Shown here one piece after another: positions 53,608-61,145 of a stretch of DNA of 64,000 nucleotides. The number at the start of each line of letters is the position of its first letter. Positions within the stretch are counted from its first letter, which is position 1. The DNA lies in assembly GCA_017305935.1 (NCBI GenBank), contig JAFKJU010000012.1, forward strand, positions 124,001 through 188,000. The letters are read 5' to 3'. Below the pieces are notes generated by a model. It searched no databases and had not been told where the DNA came from. It worked only from the letters and a program-made list of their open reading frames with translations. The translations under genes and the position numbers were made by a program. The DNA is from Hyphomicrobiales bacterium. GTDB taxonomy: Bacteria > Pseudomonadota > Alphaproteobacteria > Rhizobiales > Rhizobiaceae.

Positions 53608-54639
53608 ATGAAAATCTTTGCATCATGCGCCGTCGGCGCATGCGTTCTCGTCGCGGTGCCTGCCGCCGCCAATGAAACGGTCAGCTACGCATCCTATGGC
53701 GGCGCATATCAGGAAGGCGTGCGCAAGGCGATCCTCGACCATTTGCCGAAGGACCACGGCATGGACGTCAAGGAATATACCCTGCAAAGCGGGATCACCG
53801 ATATCCGCACCCGCGTGAAGGGCGGCGCCAACGAGATGGATGTCGTCGAACTCTATGGCGGCTATTGCAAGCAGGCCGCCGACGAGGGACTGCTGGAAAA
53901 GCTCGACTACGACAAGATCCCCAACGCCGCCGGCATTCCCGAAAATCTGCGCACGGACTATTCGATCGGCTTCACCGCCTATTCGACGGTGCTGGCCTAC
54001 AACAAGGATGTCTACAAGGACAATCCGCCGAAGAACTGGGCCGATTTCTTCGATACCAAGACGTTTCCCGGCTCGCGTGCCGTGTCCGGCTATAGCGGCC
54101 AGAGCAACCTGGAACTGGCGCTGATGGCCGACGGTGTCGCCCGCGACAAGCTCTATCCGCTCGATGTGGATCGCGCTTTCGGCAAGCTGGAGCAACTCAA
54201 GCCAAACATTTCAGTCTTCTGGGATTCCGGCGCCCAGGCGACCCAGCTTGCGACCAGCCAGGAAGTCGACATGCTCTCCATCTGGGCGGCGCGCATCGAA
54301 GCCGCCATCCGCGAGGGCGCGCCTTACGCCTATACGCTCAACGAGGGCGTGGTGGATGTTGAATGCCTGGTGGTGCCCAAGGGCTCGCCCAACCGCGAAG
54401 GCGCGATGCGGCTGATCAACCATCTGCTCGATCCCGCCTATCAGGCCAACCTGCCGGACTACATCCCCTATGGCCCGATGAACCAGGATGCGTTCAAGAA
54501 AGGTCTGATCTCGCCGGAAAAGGCCGCCAAGATCGTCACCAGCACCGACAACCTTGCCAAGCAGGTGTTCGTCAACGCCGCCTGGTGGGCGGAACATGCC
54601 ACAGCGCTGCAGGAACGCTGGGACAAGTTCAAGCAGTGA
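53608..54639 (+). CDS. ABC transporter substrate-binding protein (spermidine/putrescine family)
   Basis: The 343-residue product follows GGGAGGAG and has a signal peptide (ASCAVGACVLVAVPAAA). Its fold matches PotD-type proteins: ETVSYASYGGAYQEGVRKAI, NEMDVVELYGGYCKQAADEG, FTAYSTVLAYNKDVY and a C-terminal WWAEHATALQERWDKFKQ. Family members bind polyamines, but also other cationic or carboxylate ligands. The catabolic genes downstream suggest a CoA-activatable substrate rather than a polyamine. It heads the operon and a strong hairpin separates it from the ATPase gene. Confidence 0.9.
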   Translation: MKIFASCAVGACVLVAVPAAANETVSYASYGGAYQEGVRKAILDHLPKDHGMDVKEYTLQSGITDIRTRVKGGANEMDVVELYGGYCKQAADEGLLEKLDYDKIPNAAGIPENLRTDYSIGFTAYSTVLAYNKDVYKDNPPKNWADFFDTKTFPGSRAVSGYSGQSNLELALMADGVARDKLYPLDVDRAFGKLEQLKPNISVFWDSGAQATQLATSQEVDMLSIWAARIEAAIREGAPYAYTLNEGVVDVECLVVPKGSPNREGAMRLINHLLDPAYQANLPDYIPYGPMNQDAFKKGLISPEKAAKIVTSTDNLAKQVFVNAAWWAEHATALQERWDKFKQ

Positions 54640-54655
54640 CATGACCCTGTCCGGA

Positions 54656-54680
54656 CGGGCGCGGCGGGAGGCCGCGCCCG
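54656..54680 (+). other. Intra-operon hairpin after the PotD-type gene
   Basis: CGGGCGCGGC (54656-54665) pairs perfectly with GCCGCGCCCG (54671-54680) over loop GGGAG. A T5 run occurs 17 bases later, too far for a classical terminator. It probably reduces read-through into, or stabilises mRNA before, the ATPase gene. Confidence 0.6.
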
Positions 54681-54704
54681 ACTGGCAAGCGCAAGATTTT
54701 TGGG

Positions 54705-55811
54705 ATGCTTGGGATGACGTCTGCAGCACCGACGGCACTGCCGGTCTATATTTCCGCACTGAGCAAATATTACGGCGCCTTCCGGGCGGTCGACGACGTG
54801 TCGTTCGAGATCGCCGCCGGCGAATTCCTGACGCTGCTCGGCCCTTCCGGCTCGGGCAAGACCACCCTTCTGATGATGCTGGCGGGGTTTGCGCGGCCCA
54901 ATGCCGGCTCCGTCCGGCTCGGCGACCGCGAAGTCATCCACCTGCCGCCGCACAAGCGCGATATCGGCATGGTCTTTCAGAATTACGCGTTGTTTCCGCA
55001 TATGTCGGTCGGCGAAAACATCGCCTATCCGCTGAAGCTGCGCTCCGTAGGCCGGGCGGAGCGTGAGGAGCGGGTGCGCCGCGTACTCGATCTCGTCCAG
55101 CTTTCCGGTTATGCGGAGCGGCGGATCACCGAGCTTTCCGGCGGCCAGCGCCAGCGGATCGCGCTGGCCCGGGCGATCGTCTTCGAACCGCGCATCCTGT
55201 TGATGGACGAACCGCTTTCGGCGCTCGACAAGCAGTTGCGCGAGACGATGCAGATCGAAATCCGCCGCCTGCACGACCGCCTGGGCATGACCACCATTTC
55301 GGTGACGCATGACCAGCGCGAGGCGCTGACGATGTCGGATCGCGTCGCGGTGTTTTCGCGCGGTCGGCTGGCGCAGGTGGCGACGCCGAGCGATCTCTAT
55401 GAAAAGCCGGCAAACCGCTTCATTGCCGATTTCATCGGCGAATCGAGCTTCATTCCCGTGCGCCGGACGCCGGAGGGACTGGTCTATGGCGACCAATTGC
55501 TGCGCCTTGCCGATGCCGGAGACGGGGCGCAGGCCGATCCGTTGTTGATGCTGCGCCCCGAGCGCCTGAGCATCGTCCGCCCGGGCCAGGTGGCGTGCGA
55601 CGAAAAGCGCAATGTCTTCAGTGGGCTGGCGCAGAGCGTCGTGTTCCAGGGCGAAAGCCTGCTGATCGAGGTCCGGCTCGATCCCGGCGACGTGGTGCTG
55701 GTGCGCCAGTCGAACCGCGCGGGCGAGGCCGCCAACCGGCCGGGCGCCGGCGAGCGCGTCGATCTCGTGCTCGACCGGCCCGATGCGCGCATCGTCAGCG
55801 CGGAGGGTTGA
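54705..55811 (+). CDS. ABC transporter ATP-binding protein (PotA-type)
   Basis: This 368-residue ATPase has Walker A GPSGSGKTT, Q-loop VFQNYALFPHM, signature [15 protein letters not shown], Walker B LLMDEPLSALD and switch VTHDQREALTMSD. A C-terminal TOBE domain covers about 285-360. An ATG nine bases downstream (54714) could be the true start. It is followed by the two permease genes with short gaps. Confidence 0.93.
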   Translation: MLGMTSAAPTALPVYISALSKYYGAFRAVDDVSFEIAAGEFLTLLGPSGSGKTTLLMMLAGFARPNAGSVRLGDREVIHLPPHKRDIGMVFQNYALFPHMSVGENIAYPLKLRSVGRAEREERVRRVLDLVQLSGYAERRITELSGGQRQRIALARAIVFEPRILLMDEPLSALDKQLRETMQIEIRRLHDRLGMTTISVTHDQREALTMSDRVAVFSRGRLAQVATPSDLYEKPANRFIADFIGESSFIPVRRTPEGLVYGDQLLRLADAGDGAQADPLLMLRPERLSIVRPGQVACDEKRNVFSGLAQSVVFQGESLLIEVRLDPGDVVLVRQSNRAGEAANRPGAGERVDLVLDRPDARIVSAEG

Positions 55812-55814
55812 GCC

Positions 55815-56741
55815 ATGTCGCTGCTCCAGACCGCCGCCTCGGATTATCGTCAACCGGCCGCAACGGTGGCGGCGCTGAGGGAGAATGCGCAGGCGCTCGA
55901 CCGGGATCGACAGCGCGAGAACGGCCAGCTTTTGCGCCTGTCGCTGCCGGCGTTGGCGATCGTCGTCATCCTGATGGTCGCACCGATCGGCTGGCTGTTT
56001 TCACTGTCCTTCGTCGGCGCCGATGGCGGCTTCAGTTTCGAAAACTATACGCGCATCGTTACCGACGGCGCCTATGTCTCGATCTTCGCGACCACCTTCC
56101 AGGTTGCGGCGGTGGTGACGGTTCTCTGCCTGCTGCTGGGCTATCCGGTCGCCTATGTGCTGACCATCCTGCCGGACCGCTTCGCGCAGGCGTTGATGCT
56201 GGCGGTTCTGGTGCCGTTCTGGACGTCGCTTCTGGTGCGCACCTATGCCTGGCTGGTGCTGCTGCAACGGCGCGGTGTCGTCAACGACACACTTTCCATG
56301 CTCGGATTGATCGAGCGGCCTCTCCCGCTGGTGCATAACATGGCCGGCGTCACCATCGGCATGGTGCATATCATGCTGCCGTTCCTGATCATGCCGCTCT
56401 ATGCCTCGATGAAGGCGATCGACGGCAACCTGATGCGGGCGGCCGCCAATCTCGGTTCGTCGCCGGTCCATGCCTTCTTCCGCGTCTTCCTGCCGCTGTC
56501 GTTGCCCGGCCTGATCGCCGGCGCGGTTATGGTCTTCGTCATGTGCCTGGGTTTCTACATCACCCCGGCGCTGCTCGGCGGCGGCAAGGTGCAGATGATC
56601 GCGCAGCGCATCGAGCAATCGGTGTCGCTGTTTCCGACCTGGGGGCCGGCCGCGGCGCTGGCGGTGGTGCTTCTGGTGCTGACCGGCGGTTTCCTGCTCC
56701 TGAGCTGGCTGATAGTTCGCCGGTTTTCGCGCGGCGAGTGA
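55815..56741 (+). CDS. ABC transporter permease (PotB-type)
   Basis: This 308-residue permease has an N-terminal cytoplasmic stretch of about 40 residues and then six membrane segments, with FWTSLLVRTYAWLVLLQRRG and the EAA loop DGNLMRAAANLGSSPVHAFF typical of PotB. It starts three bases after the ATPase stop. It forms the channel with the PotC-type protein. Confidence 0.94.
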   Translation: MSLLQTAASDYRQPAATVAALRENAQALDRDRQRENGQLLRLSLPALAIVVILMVAPIGWLFSLSFVGADGGFSFENYTRIVTDGAYVSIFATTFQVAAVVTVLCLLLGYPVAYVLTILPDRFAQALMLAVLVPFWTSLLVRTYAWLVLLQRRGVVNDTLSMLGLIERPLPLVHNMAGVTIGMVHIMLPFLIMPLYASMKAIDGNLMRAAANLGSSPVHAFFRVFLPLSLPGLIAGAVMVFVMCLGFYITPALLGGGKVQMIAQRIEQSVSLFPTWGPAAALAVVLLVLTGGFLLLSWLIVRRFSRGE

Positions 56742-56750
56742 GGAGGATCG

Positions 56751-57548
56751 ATGGAATCGCATGTCACCCACAAGCAGCGCCTCTGGCTTTATATCCTGAC
56801 GGCCCTGATCCTGCTGTTCCTGGTGGTGCCGACGCTGATCGTCGTGCCGATGTCGTTCAGCTCGGCCAATTCGCTGGCCTTTCCGCCGCCCGGCTGGTCG
56901 CTGCGCTGGTATCAGAACTTTTTCGAGCAGGACAAATGGCTGACGGCGGCGCTGGTTTCGCTGCGTACCGCTTTCGGCACGATGATCGTCGCGACCACGG
57001 TCGGAACCGCCGCCGCCTACAGCCTGCATGTCGGCAAGTTCGCGCTGCGCGGCACGATCTATGCGACGCTCGCCGCGCCGCTGGCCATTCCCGCCATCCT
57101 GCTGGCGATCGGACTGTTCTTCGTCTATGCCTCGGCCGGCCTTCTCAATACAACCGCCGGCCTGATCATCGCCCATACGCTGGTGGCGATCCCCTTCGTG
57201 CTGATCACCATGACGGCGGGCTTCAAGTCCTACGACATGAGCCAGGAAATGGTCGCCCGCAGCCTCGGCGCCAACCGGCTGACCGCCTTCCTGACCGTCA
57301 CCCTGCCGCAGGTGAAGTTCTCGCTGATTTCGGCCGCGCTGCTCGCCTTCATCGTCTCGTTCGACGAGGTGGTCGTCTCGGTCTTCGTTTCCGGCGGGGA
57401 TGTCTCGACCCTCACCAAGGTGATGTTCCAGACGCTGCGCGACGACATCGATCCAACCATTGCGGCGGTCTCGACCCTGATGCTGGTCATCGCCACCGTG
57501 CCGCCGCTCGTCCTGCAGCTCGCGGCCAATCGCAAGCGGGAGTCCTGA
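56751..57548 (+). CDS. ABC transporter permease (PotC-type)
   Basis: This 265-residue permease follows GAGGAGGATCG. It has six membrane segments, the PotC-type FPPPGWSLRWYQNFFE early periplasmic segment and the EAA loop SQEMVARSLGANRLTAFLTV. SFDEVVVSVFVSGGDVSTL near the C-terminus is typical of the family. Its stop overlaps the start of the CaiD-like gene region with one base between, so transport and catabolism are one transcription unit. Confidence 0.94.
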   Translation: MESHVTHKQRLWLYILTALILLFLVVPTLIVVPMSFSSANSLAFPPPGWSLRWYQNFFEQDKWLTAALVSLRTAFGTMIVATTVGTAAAYSLHVGKFALRGTIYATLAAPLAIPAILLAIGLFFVYASAGLLNTTAGLIIAHTLVAIPFVLITMTAGFKSYDMSQEMVARSLGANRLTAFLTVTLPQVKFSLISAALLAFIVSFDEVVVSVFVSGGDVSTLTKVMFQTLRDDIDPTIAAVSTLMLVIATVPPLVLQLAANRKRES

Positions 57549-57549
57549 C

Positions 57550-58365
57550 ATGATCGAAGACCTGAACAGCGCGCTCGCCGGTTTCGTCGAATTGCAACGC
57601 GAGGGCCGTGTCCTCGAGATCCGCATGGTCAAGCCCAAGGTCAACGCCATCTGCCGGCGGCTGAGCCGGGCAATGGAGCGCGCCGCGCTTTTCCTGCAGG
57701 AGAGTGACGACCTGCAGGTCGGCGTGCTGACCAGCGGCCAGGACAGGGCCTTTTCCGCCGGCCTCGATTTCAACGAGGCGGAGGGGCCGGGAAACGATAC
57801 CGAGGGGGCGGTGGACGGCGGTTTCGGCGGCATCACCCGCCTGTGGGCGCTGAAGAAACCGCTGATCGCCGCCATAAACGCGCCTGCGATCGGCGGCGGC
57901 ATGGAACTGGCGCTGGCCTGCGACCTGATCGTCATGGCTGAAACCGCCTATTTCGAGCTGCCGGAACTGCAGCGTGGCCTGCTACCGGATGGCGGCGGGT
58001 TGCAGCGCCTGCCGCGCCGCATTCCCTACAATGTCGCCACCGCGATGATCTGGACCGGGCAAAGGATGACCGCCGCCGAGGCGGTGTCCTGGGGTCTCGT
58101 TCACCGCGCCGTGCCGGCGGCCGAGTTGCGGCAGGCGGCCATGGATATCGCCCATAAGATGACGCGCGACGCGCCGCTGGCCCAGCAGGCCTTCAAGGAG
58201 GTGCTGCGCAATATCGACGGCCTGTCGGATCGCGAGGCGATGGAGATCCGCGCCGACAGCGGCCCGCAATACGCCACCTATGCACGCATGCTCGCCTCGG
58301 AAGACATGCTGGAGGGACAGAAGGCATTCCTGGAACGTCGCCCGCCGCAATGGCGCGGCCGGTAG
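57550..58365 (+). CDS. Crotonase-family enzyme resembling carnitinyl-CoA dehydratase (CaiD-like)
   Basis: This 271-residue enzyme has both catalytic glutamates of CaiD-type crotonases at the right spacing: AIGGGMELALACD (Glu119) and ELPELQRGLLPDGGG (Glu139). The oxyanion segment is DRAFSAGLDF. Remembered E. coli CaiD aligns through the whole length, including the ending SEDMLEGQKAFLERRPPQWR. The enzyme would hydrate or dehydrate an enoyl-CoA; a trimethylammonium substrate is suggested by resemblance and context only. It follows the permease gene by one base. Confidence 0.85.
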   Translation: MIEDLNSALAGFVELQREGRVLEIRMVKPKVNAICRRLSRAMERAALFLQESDDLQVGVLTSGQDRAFSAGLDFNEAEGPGNDTEGAVDGGFGGITRLWALKKPLIAAINAPAIGGGMELALACDLIVMAETAYFELPELQRGLLPDGGGLQRLPRRIPYNVATAMIWTGQRMTAAEAVSWGLVHRAVPAAELRQAAMDIAHKMTRDAPLAQQAFKEVLRNIDGLSDREAMEIRADSGPQYATYARMLASEDMLEGQKAFLERRPPQWRGR

Positions 58366-58401
58366 GACCAAACGATACCAAAGCCAATCAAGGGAACGAC
58401 C

Positions 58402-59190
58402 ATGTACACCTATATAGAGACGGAACGCCACGGCGCAGTCGGGGTGATCGCCCTCAATCGCCCTGAAGCACGCAATGCCCTTGGCATGGGCCTGACGCTG
58501 GAGCTGCGTCGTGCCATCAAGGAAGCCGCCGCCGATGCGGGTCTTCGCGCCCTGATCCTGACGGGGCGCGGCGGCGCCTTTTCGGCCGGCGCCGATATCA
58601 AGGAATGGGCCGGCAAGGTCGAGGGCGTCGATCCCTGGCCGGATAGGAACTGGGTCGAGGAATCGCTGAAACTCATCCAGGAGGTCCATGCCTTCCCCAA
58701 GCCGACGCTCGCGATGATCGACGGCGCCGCTGTCGGCGCCGGCCTCGACATGGCGCTGGCCTGCGATTTCCGCTACGCCTCAGACCGCTCGAAATTCATC
58801 TGCTCCTATACCAATGTCGGCTATTCGCCCGATTGCGGCGGCACCTGGCTGATGCCGCGGGTCATGGGGCTGGAGGCGGCCAAGCGCTTCGCCTTCACCG
58901 GCGCGTTGTGGAACGCGCAGACCGCGCTCGAAAACCGCCTCGTCTCGCATGTCAGCCCGCAGGCGGAGCTTCTTTCCGAAACGCTGGCCTTCGCGCGGCA
59001 ACTGGCCGCCGGCCCCACGGTCGCCATCGGCCTGGCGAAGAAACTGATGAACGCCTCGTTTACGCGCTCGCTTGCCGAACAACAGATCGAGGAAGTCGCC
59101 GCCGGCCATATCTGCGCGGCGACGAAGGATCACGCCGAAGGCCTCGCCGCGGCGAACGAACGCCGCGCCCCGAGCTTTATCGGCGCATAA
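58402..59190 (+). CDS. Crotonase-family isomerase/hydratase resembling PaaG
   Basis: This 262-residue enzyme has the crotonase fold (GRGGAFSAGADIKEW, then GAAVGAGLDMALACD) but lacks the two catalytic glutamates: Asp116 and Asn138 occupy those places. YSPDCGGTWLMPRVMG (Asp144) instead matches PaaG-type 2,3/3,4-enoyl-CoA or epoxide isomerases. It may shift a double bond or rearrange an intermediate after the CaiD-like step. It lies 36 bases after that gene with its own ribosome site. Confidence 0.85.
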   Translation: MYTYIETERHGAVGVIALNRPEARNALGMGLTLELRRAIKEAAADAGLRALILTGRGGAFSAGADIKEWAGKVEGVDPWPDRNWVEESLKLIQEVHAFPKPTLAMIDGAAVGAGLDMALACDFRYASDRSKFICSYTNVGYSPDCGGTWLMPRVMGLEAAKRFAFTGALWNAQTALENRLVSHVSPQAELLSETLAFARQLAAGPTVAIGLAKKLMNASFTRSLAEQQIEEVAAGHICAATKDHAEGLAAANERRAPSFIGA

Positions 59191-59201
59191 GGAGGAAAAA
59201 A

Positions 59202-60359
59202 GTGGATTTCAGCCTGAGTTTCGAACAGGAAACCCTGATTCAGTCGCTCACCGATTTCGTCGAGAAGGAACTTTACCCGCATGAAAACATCGTCGAGGAA
59301 CTGCGTACGGTTCCCGAGGACATCGCCCAGGAGATCAGGCGCAAGGCGGATGCTGCAGGCTTCACCGCCATGAACATGCCGGAGGAATTCGGCGGGCCCG
59401 GCCTCGACCACCAGACCATCGCGCAGGCGGAGCGGGTGTTCGGAAAGCCGTCGGCGGCCTTGTCGCTGCTGATCAAGCGGCCGACGCAGATCCTGCTGAA
59501 ATGCCAGGGCGAGCAGATCGACGACTATCTGATGCCGACGATCCGCGGCGACAAGACCGATTGCTTCGCCCTGACCGAGCCCGGCGCCGGCTCCGATGCG
59601 CGCGGCATCGTCACCCGGGCGGAGCGCCAGGGCGGTGAATGGGTGATCAACGGCGTCAAGCAGTTCATCTCCCATGCCGACGATTCCGACTATATCATCC
59701 TCATCGCCGTGACCGGCGTCGACGAGACGCCGAAGGGGCCGCAGAAGCGCTTCACCGCTTTCCTGCTCGATGTCGACCTGCCGGGCATCCGCATCGAGCC
59801 GATGAAATCGATCTGCACGCGCGGCTACAACCCCAACATGATCTATCTCGAAAACGTGCGCGTTTCAGACAGCAAGATCCTCGGCAAGGAGGGCGAGGGT
59901 TTCGTGATGGCCAATGACTGGCTCCATGCCGGCCGGGTCAATCTTTCGGCGCATTGCGTCGGGCGGGCGGAGCGCATCTTCGAGATGGCCTGCGACTGGG
60001 CGGCCAACCGCAAGGCATTCGGCCGCACGATCGGCGAGTTTCAGGGCACCGGCTTCAAGATCTCCGATATGGCGCTCGACATCCGACTGGGCGATCTGAT
60101 GGTCAAGGAGGCGGCCTGGAAGATCGACCAGGGGCTGATGGACCGCGCACAATCCTCGATGGTCAATCTCTATTGCTCGGAAATGGTGTATCGTGTCGCC
60201 GACAACGCCGTTCAGGTCTTCGGCGGGATGGGCATGATGGAGGATTTCCCGATCCAGCGTTTCTGGCGCGATGCGCGTATCGAGCGGATTTGGGAGGGCA
60301 CCTCCGAAATCCATCGCGACATCATTGCGAAGGACATCTTGCGCGGCTATCGCCAGTAG
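59202..60359 (+). CDS. Acyl-CoA dehydrogenase
   Basis: A GTG start at 59202 is preceded by TAAGGAGG, giving 385 residues. The flavoprotein shows the family pattern TDCFALTEPGAGSDARGIVT, NGVKQFISHADDSDYIIL, VFGGMGMMEDFPIQRFWRDA and RIERIWEGTSEIHRDI, where the Glu of the WEGT motif is the usual catalytic base. It introduces the 2,3 double bond in an acyl-CoA, passing electrons to ETF. Similarity to CaiA-type dehydrogenases is possible but not decisive. The order (transport, two crotonases, dehydrogenase, ligase) outlines a short beta-oxidation route. Confidence 0.93.
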   Translation: MDFSLSFEQETLIQSLTDFVEKELYPHENIVEELRTVPEDIAQEIRRKADAAGFTAMNMPEEFGGPGLDHQTIAQAERVFGKPSAALSLLIKRPTQILLKCQGEQIDDYLMPTIRGDKTDCFALTEPGAGSDARGIVTRAERQGGEWVINGVKQFISHADDSDYIILIAVTGVDETPKGPQKRFTAFLLDVDLPGIRIEPMKSICTRGYNPNMIYLENVRVSDSKILGKEGEGFVMANDWLHAGRVNLSAHCVGRAERIFEMACDWAANRKAFGRTIGEFQGTGFKISDMALDIRLGDLMVKEAAWKIDQGLMDRAQSSMVNLYCSEMVYRVADNAVQVFGGMGMMEDFPIQRFWRDARIERIWEGTSEIHRDIIAKDILRGYRQ

Positions 60360-60386
60360 GGTAGCGGGCAAGAAAAGGGGGACCGG

Positions 60387-61046
60387 ATGAGGCGGGCAGA
60401 AAAGAAGATCCTGACGCTTGAAACACGGCGGCGCGAACTGACGGTCGCCACCTTGGAATCGATCCGCAAGCACGGCTACATGAATTCGACGATCAGTACG
60501 ATCAGCGAGGAATCCGGCCTGTCGCGCGGCTTGATCAGTCATTATTTCAAGAACAAGGACGATCTCATCCTGTTTGCCTTCCGCCATCTCACGGAGCTTC
60601 TGGAGGCCATCCACCGGCAGGTCGTGCGATCCTGGGGAACCAGCCATTTCGACAAGCTGCTGGCCGGCGCCATGGTGACCTTCCTGCCCAGCCAGCCCTA
60701 TCGCGAAGTCTGGCTGCATTTCTACAGCGCCTCGCGCCTGCAGCCGGAAGTGGCGCAGATGCATCGCGCCCTGTGGGGCCGGTTTCGGGCGTCCGTCCAG
60801 CGGCGGATCACGGCGGCTGCCGAGGAACGGGGCATCAAGATCGACATACCGACCGTGACCCTGATGTACACGCAGCTGATCGACGGTCTGTGGCTCGGAA
60901 TGGTGGTGGAGGAAGCCTATGACGAGGCGACCTGCCGCCAGGTGATGCGCGACTGGCTGTGCGACGTCTTCGGTGAAGACCGCGAGAAGCACTCCATCGT
61001 GCCGCCCTTCGATGTCGCGGCGCTGCGCGAGGAATTGTCCCTCTGA
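60387..61046 (+). CDS. TetR-family regulator, BetI-like
   Basis: This 219-residue regulator has an N-terminal HTH: RRRELTVATLESIRKHGYMN, then STISTISEESGLSRGLISHY and FKNKDDL. The RRR-L-ATLE-I and GxISHYF patterns match BetI, the choline/betaine repressor, more than generic TetR proteins. The C-terminal IDGLWLGMVVEEAYDEAT also matches. It lies in the catabolic operon 28 bases after the dehydrogenase, and BetI-type palindromes are found in the operon's promoter, so autoregulated repression by a quaternary-amine effector is the likely scheme. Confidence 0.85.
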   Translation: MRRAEKKILTLETRRRELTVATLESIRKHGYMNSTISTISEESGLSRGLISHYFKNKDDLILFAFRHLTELLEAIHRQVVRSWGTSHFDKLLAGAMVTFLPSQPYREVWLHFYSASRLQPEVAQMHRALWGRFRASVQRRITAAAEERGIKIDIPTVTLMYTQLIDGLWLGMVVEEAYDEATCRQVMRDWLCDVFGEDREKHSIVPPFDVAALREELSL

Positions 61047-61145
61047 ACCCATGAATATGGCCCGGGCGCGCGTGTGCCCGGCTTCTACCGTCGGGTCCGC
61101 TGCGGTCCCGGTTCGCATTCCCATGTGTTTAACGAGGCAGAGGCC

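Noticed and set aside
56001-57935. 644-codon minus-strand frame opposite the PotB/PotC-type permeases
   Set aside because: Composition is the mirror of membrane-helix codons (rich in Arg/His/Gln/Asp); no family features.
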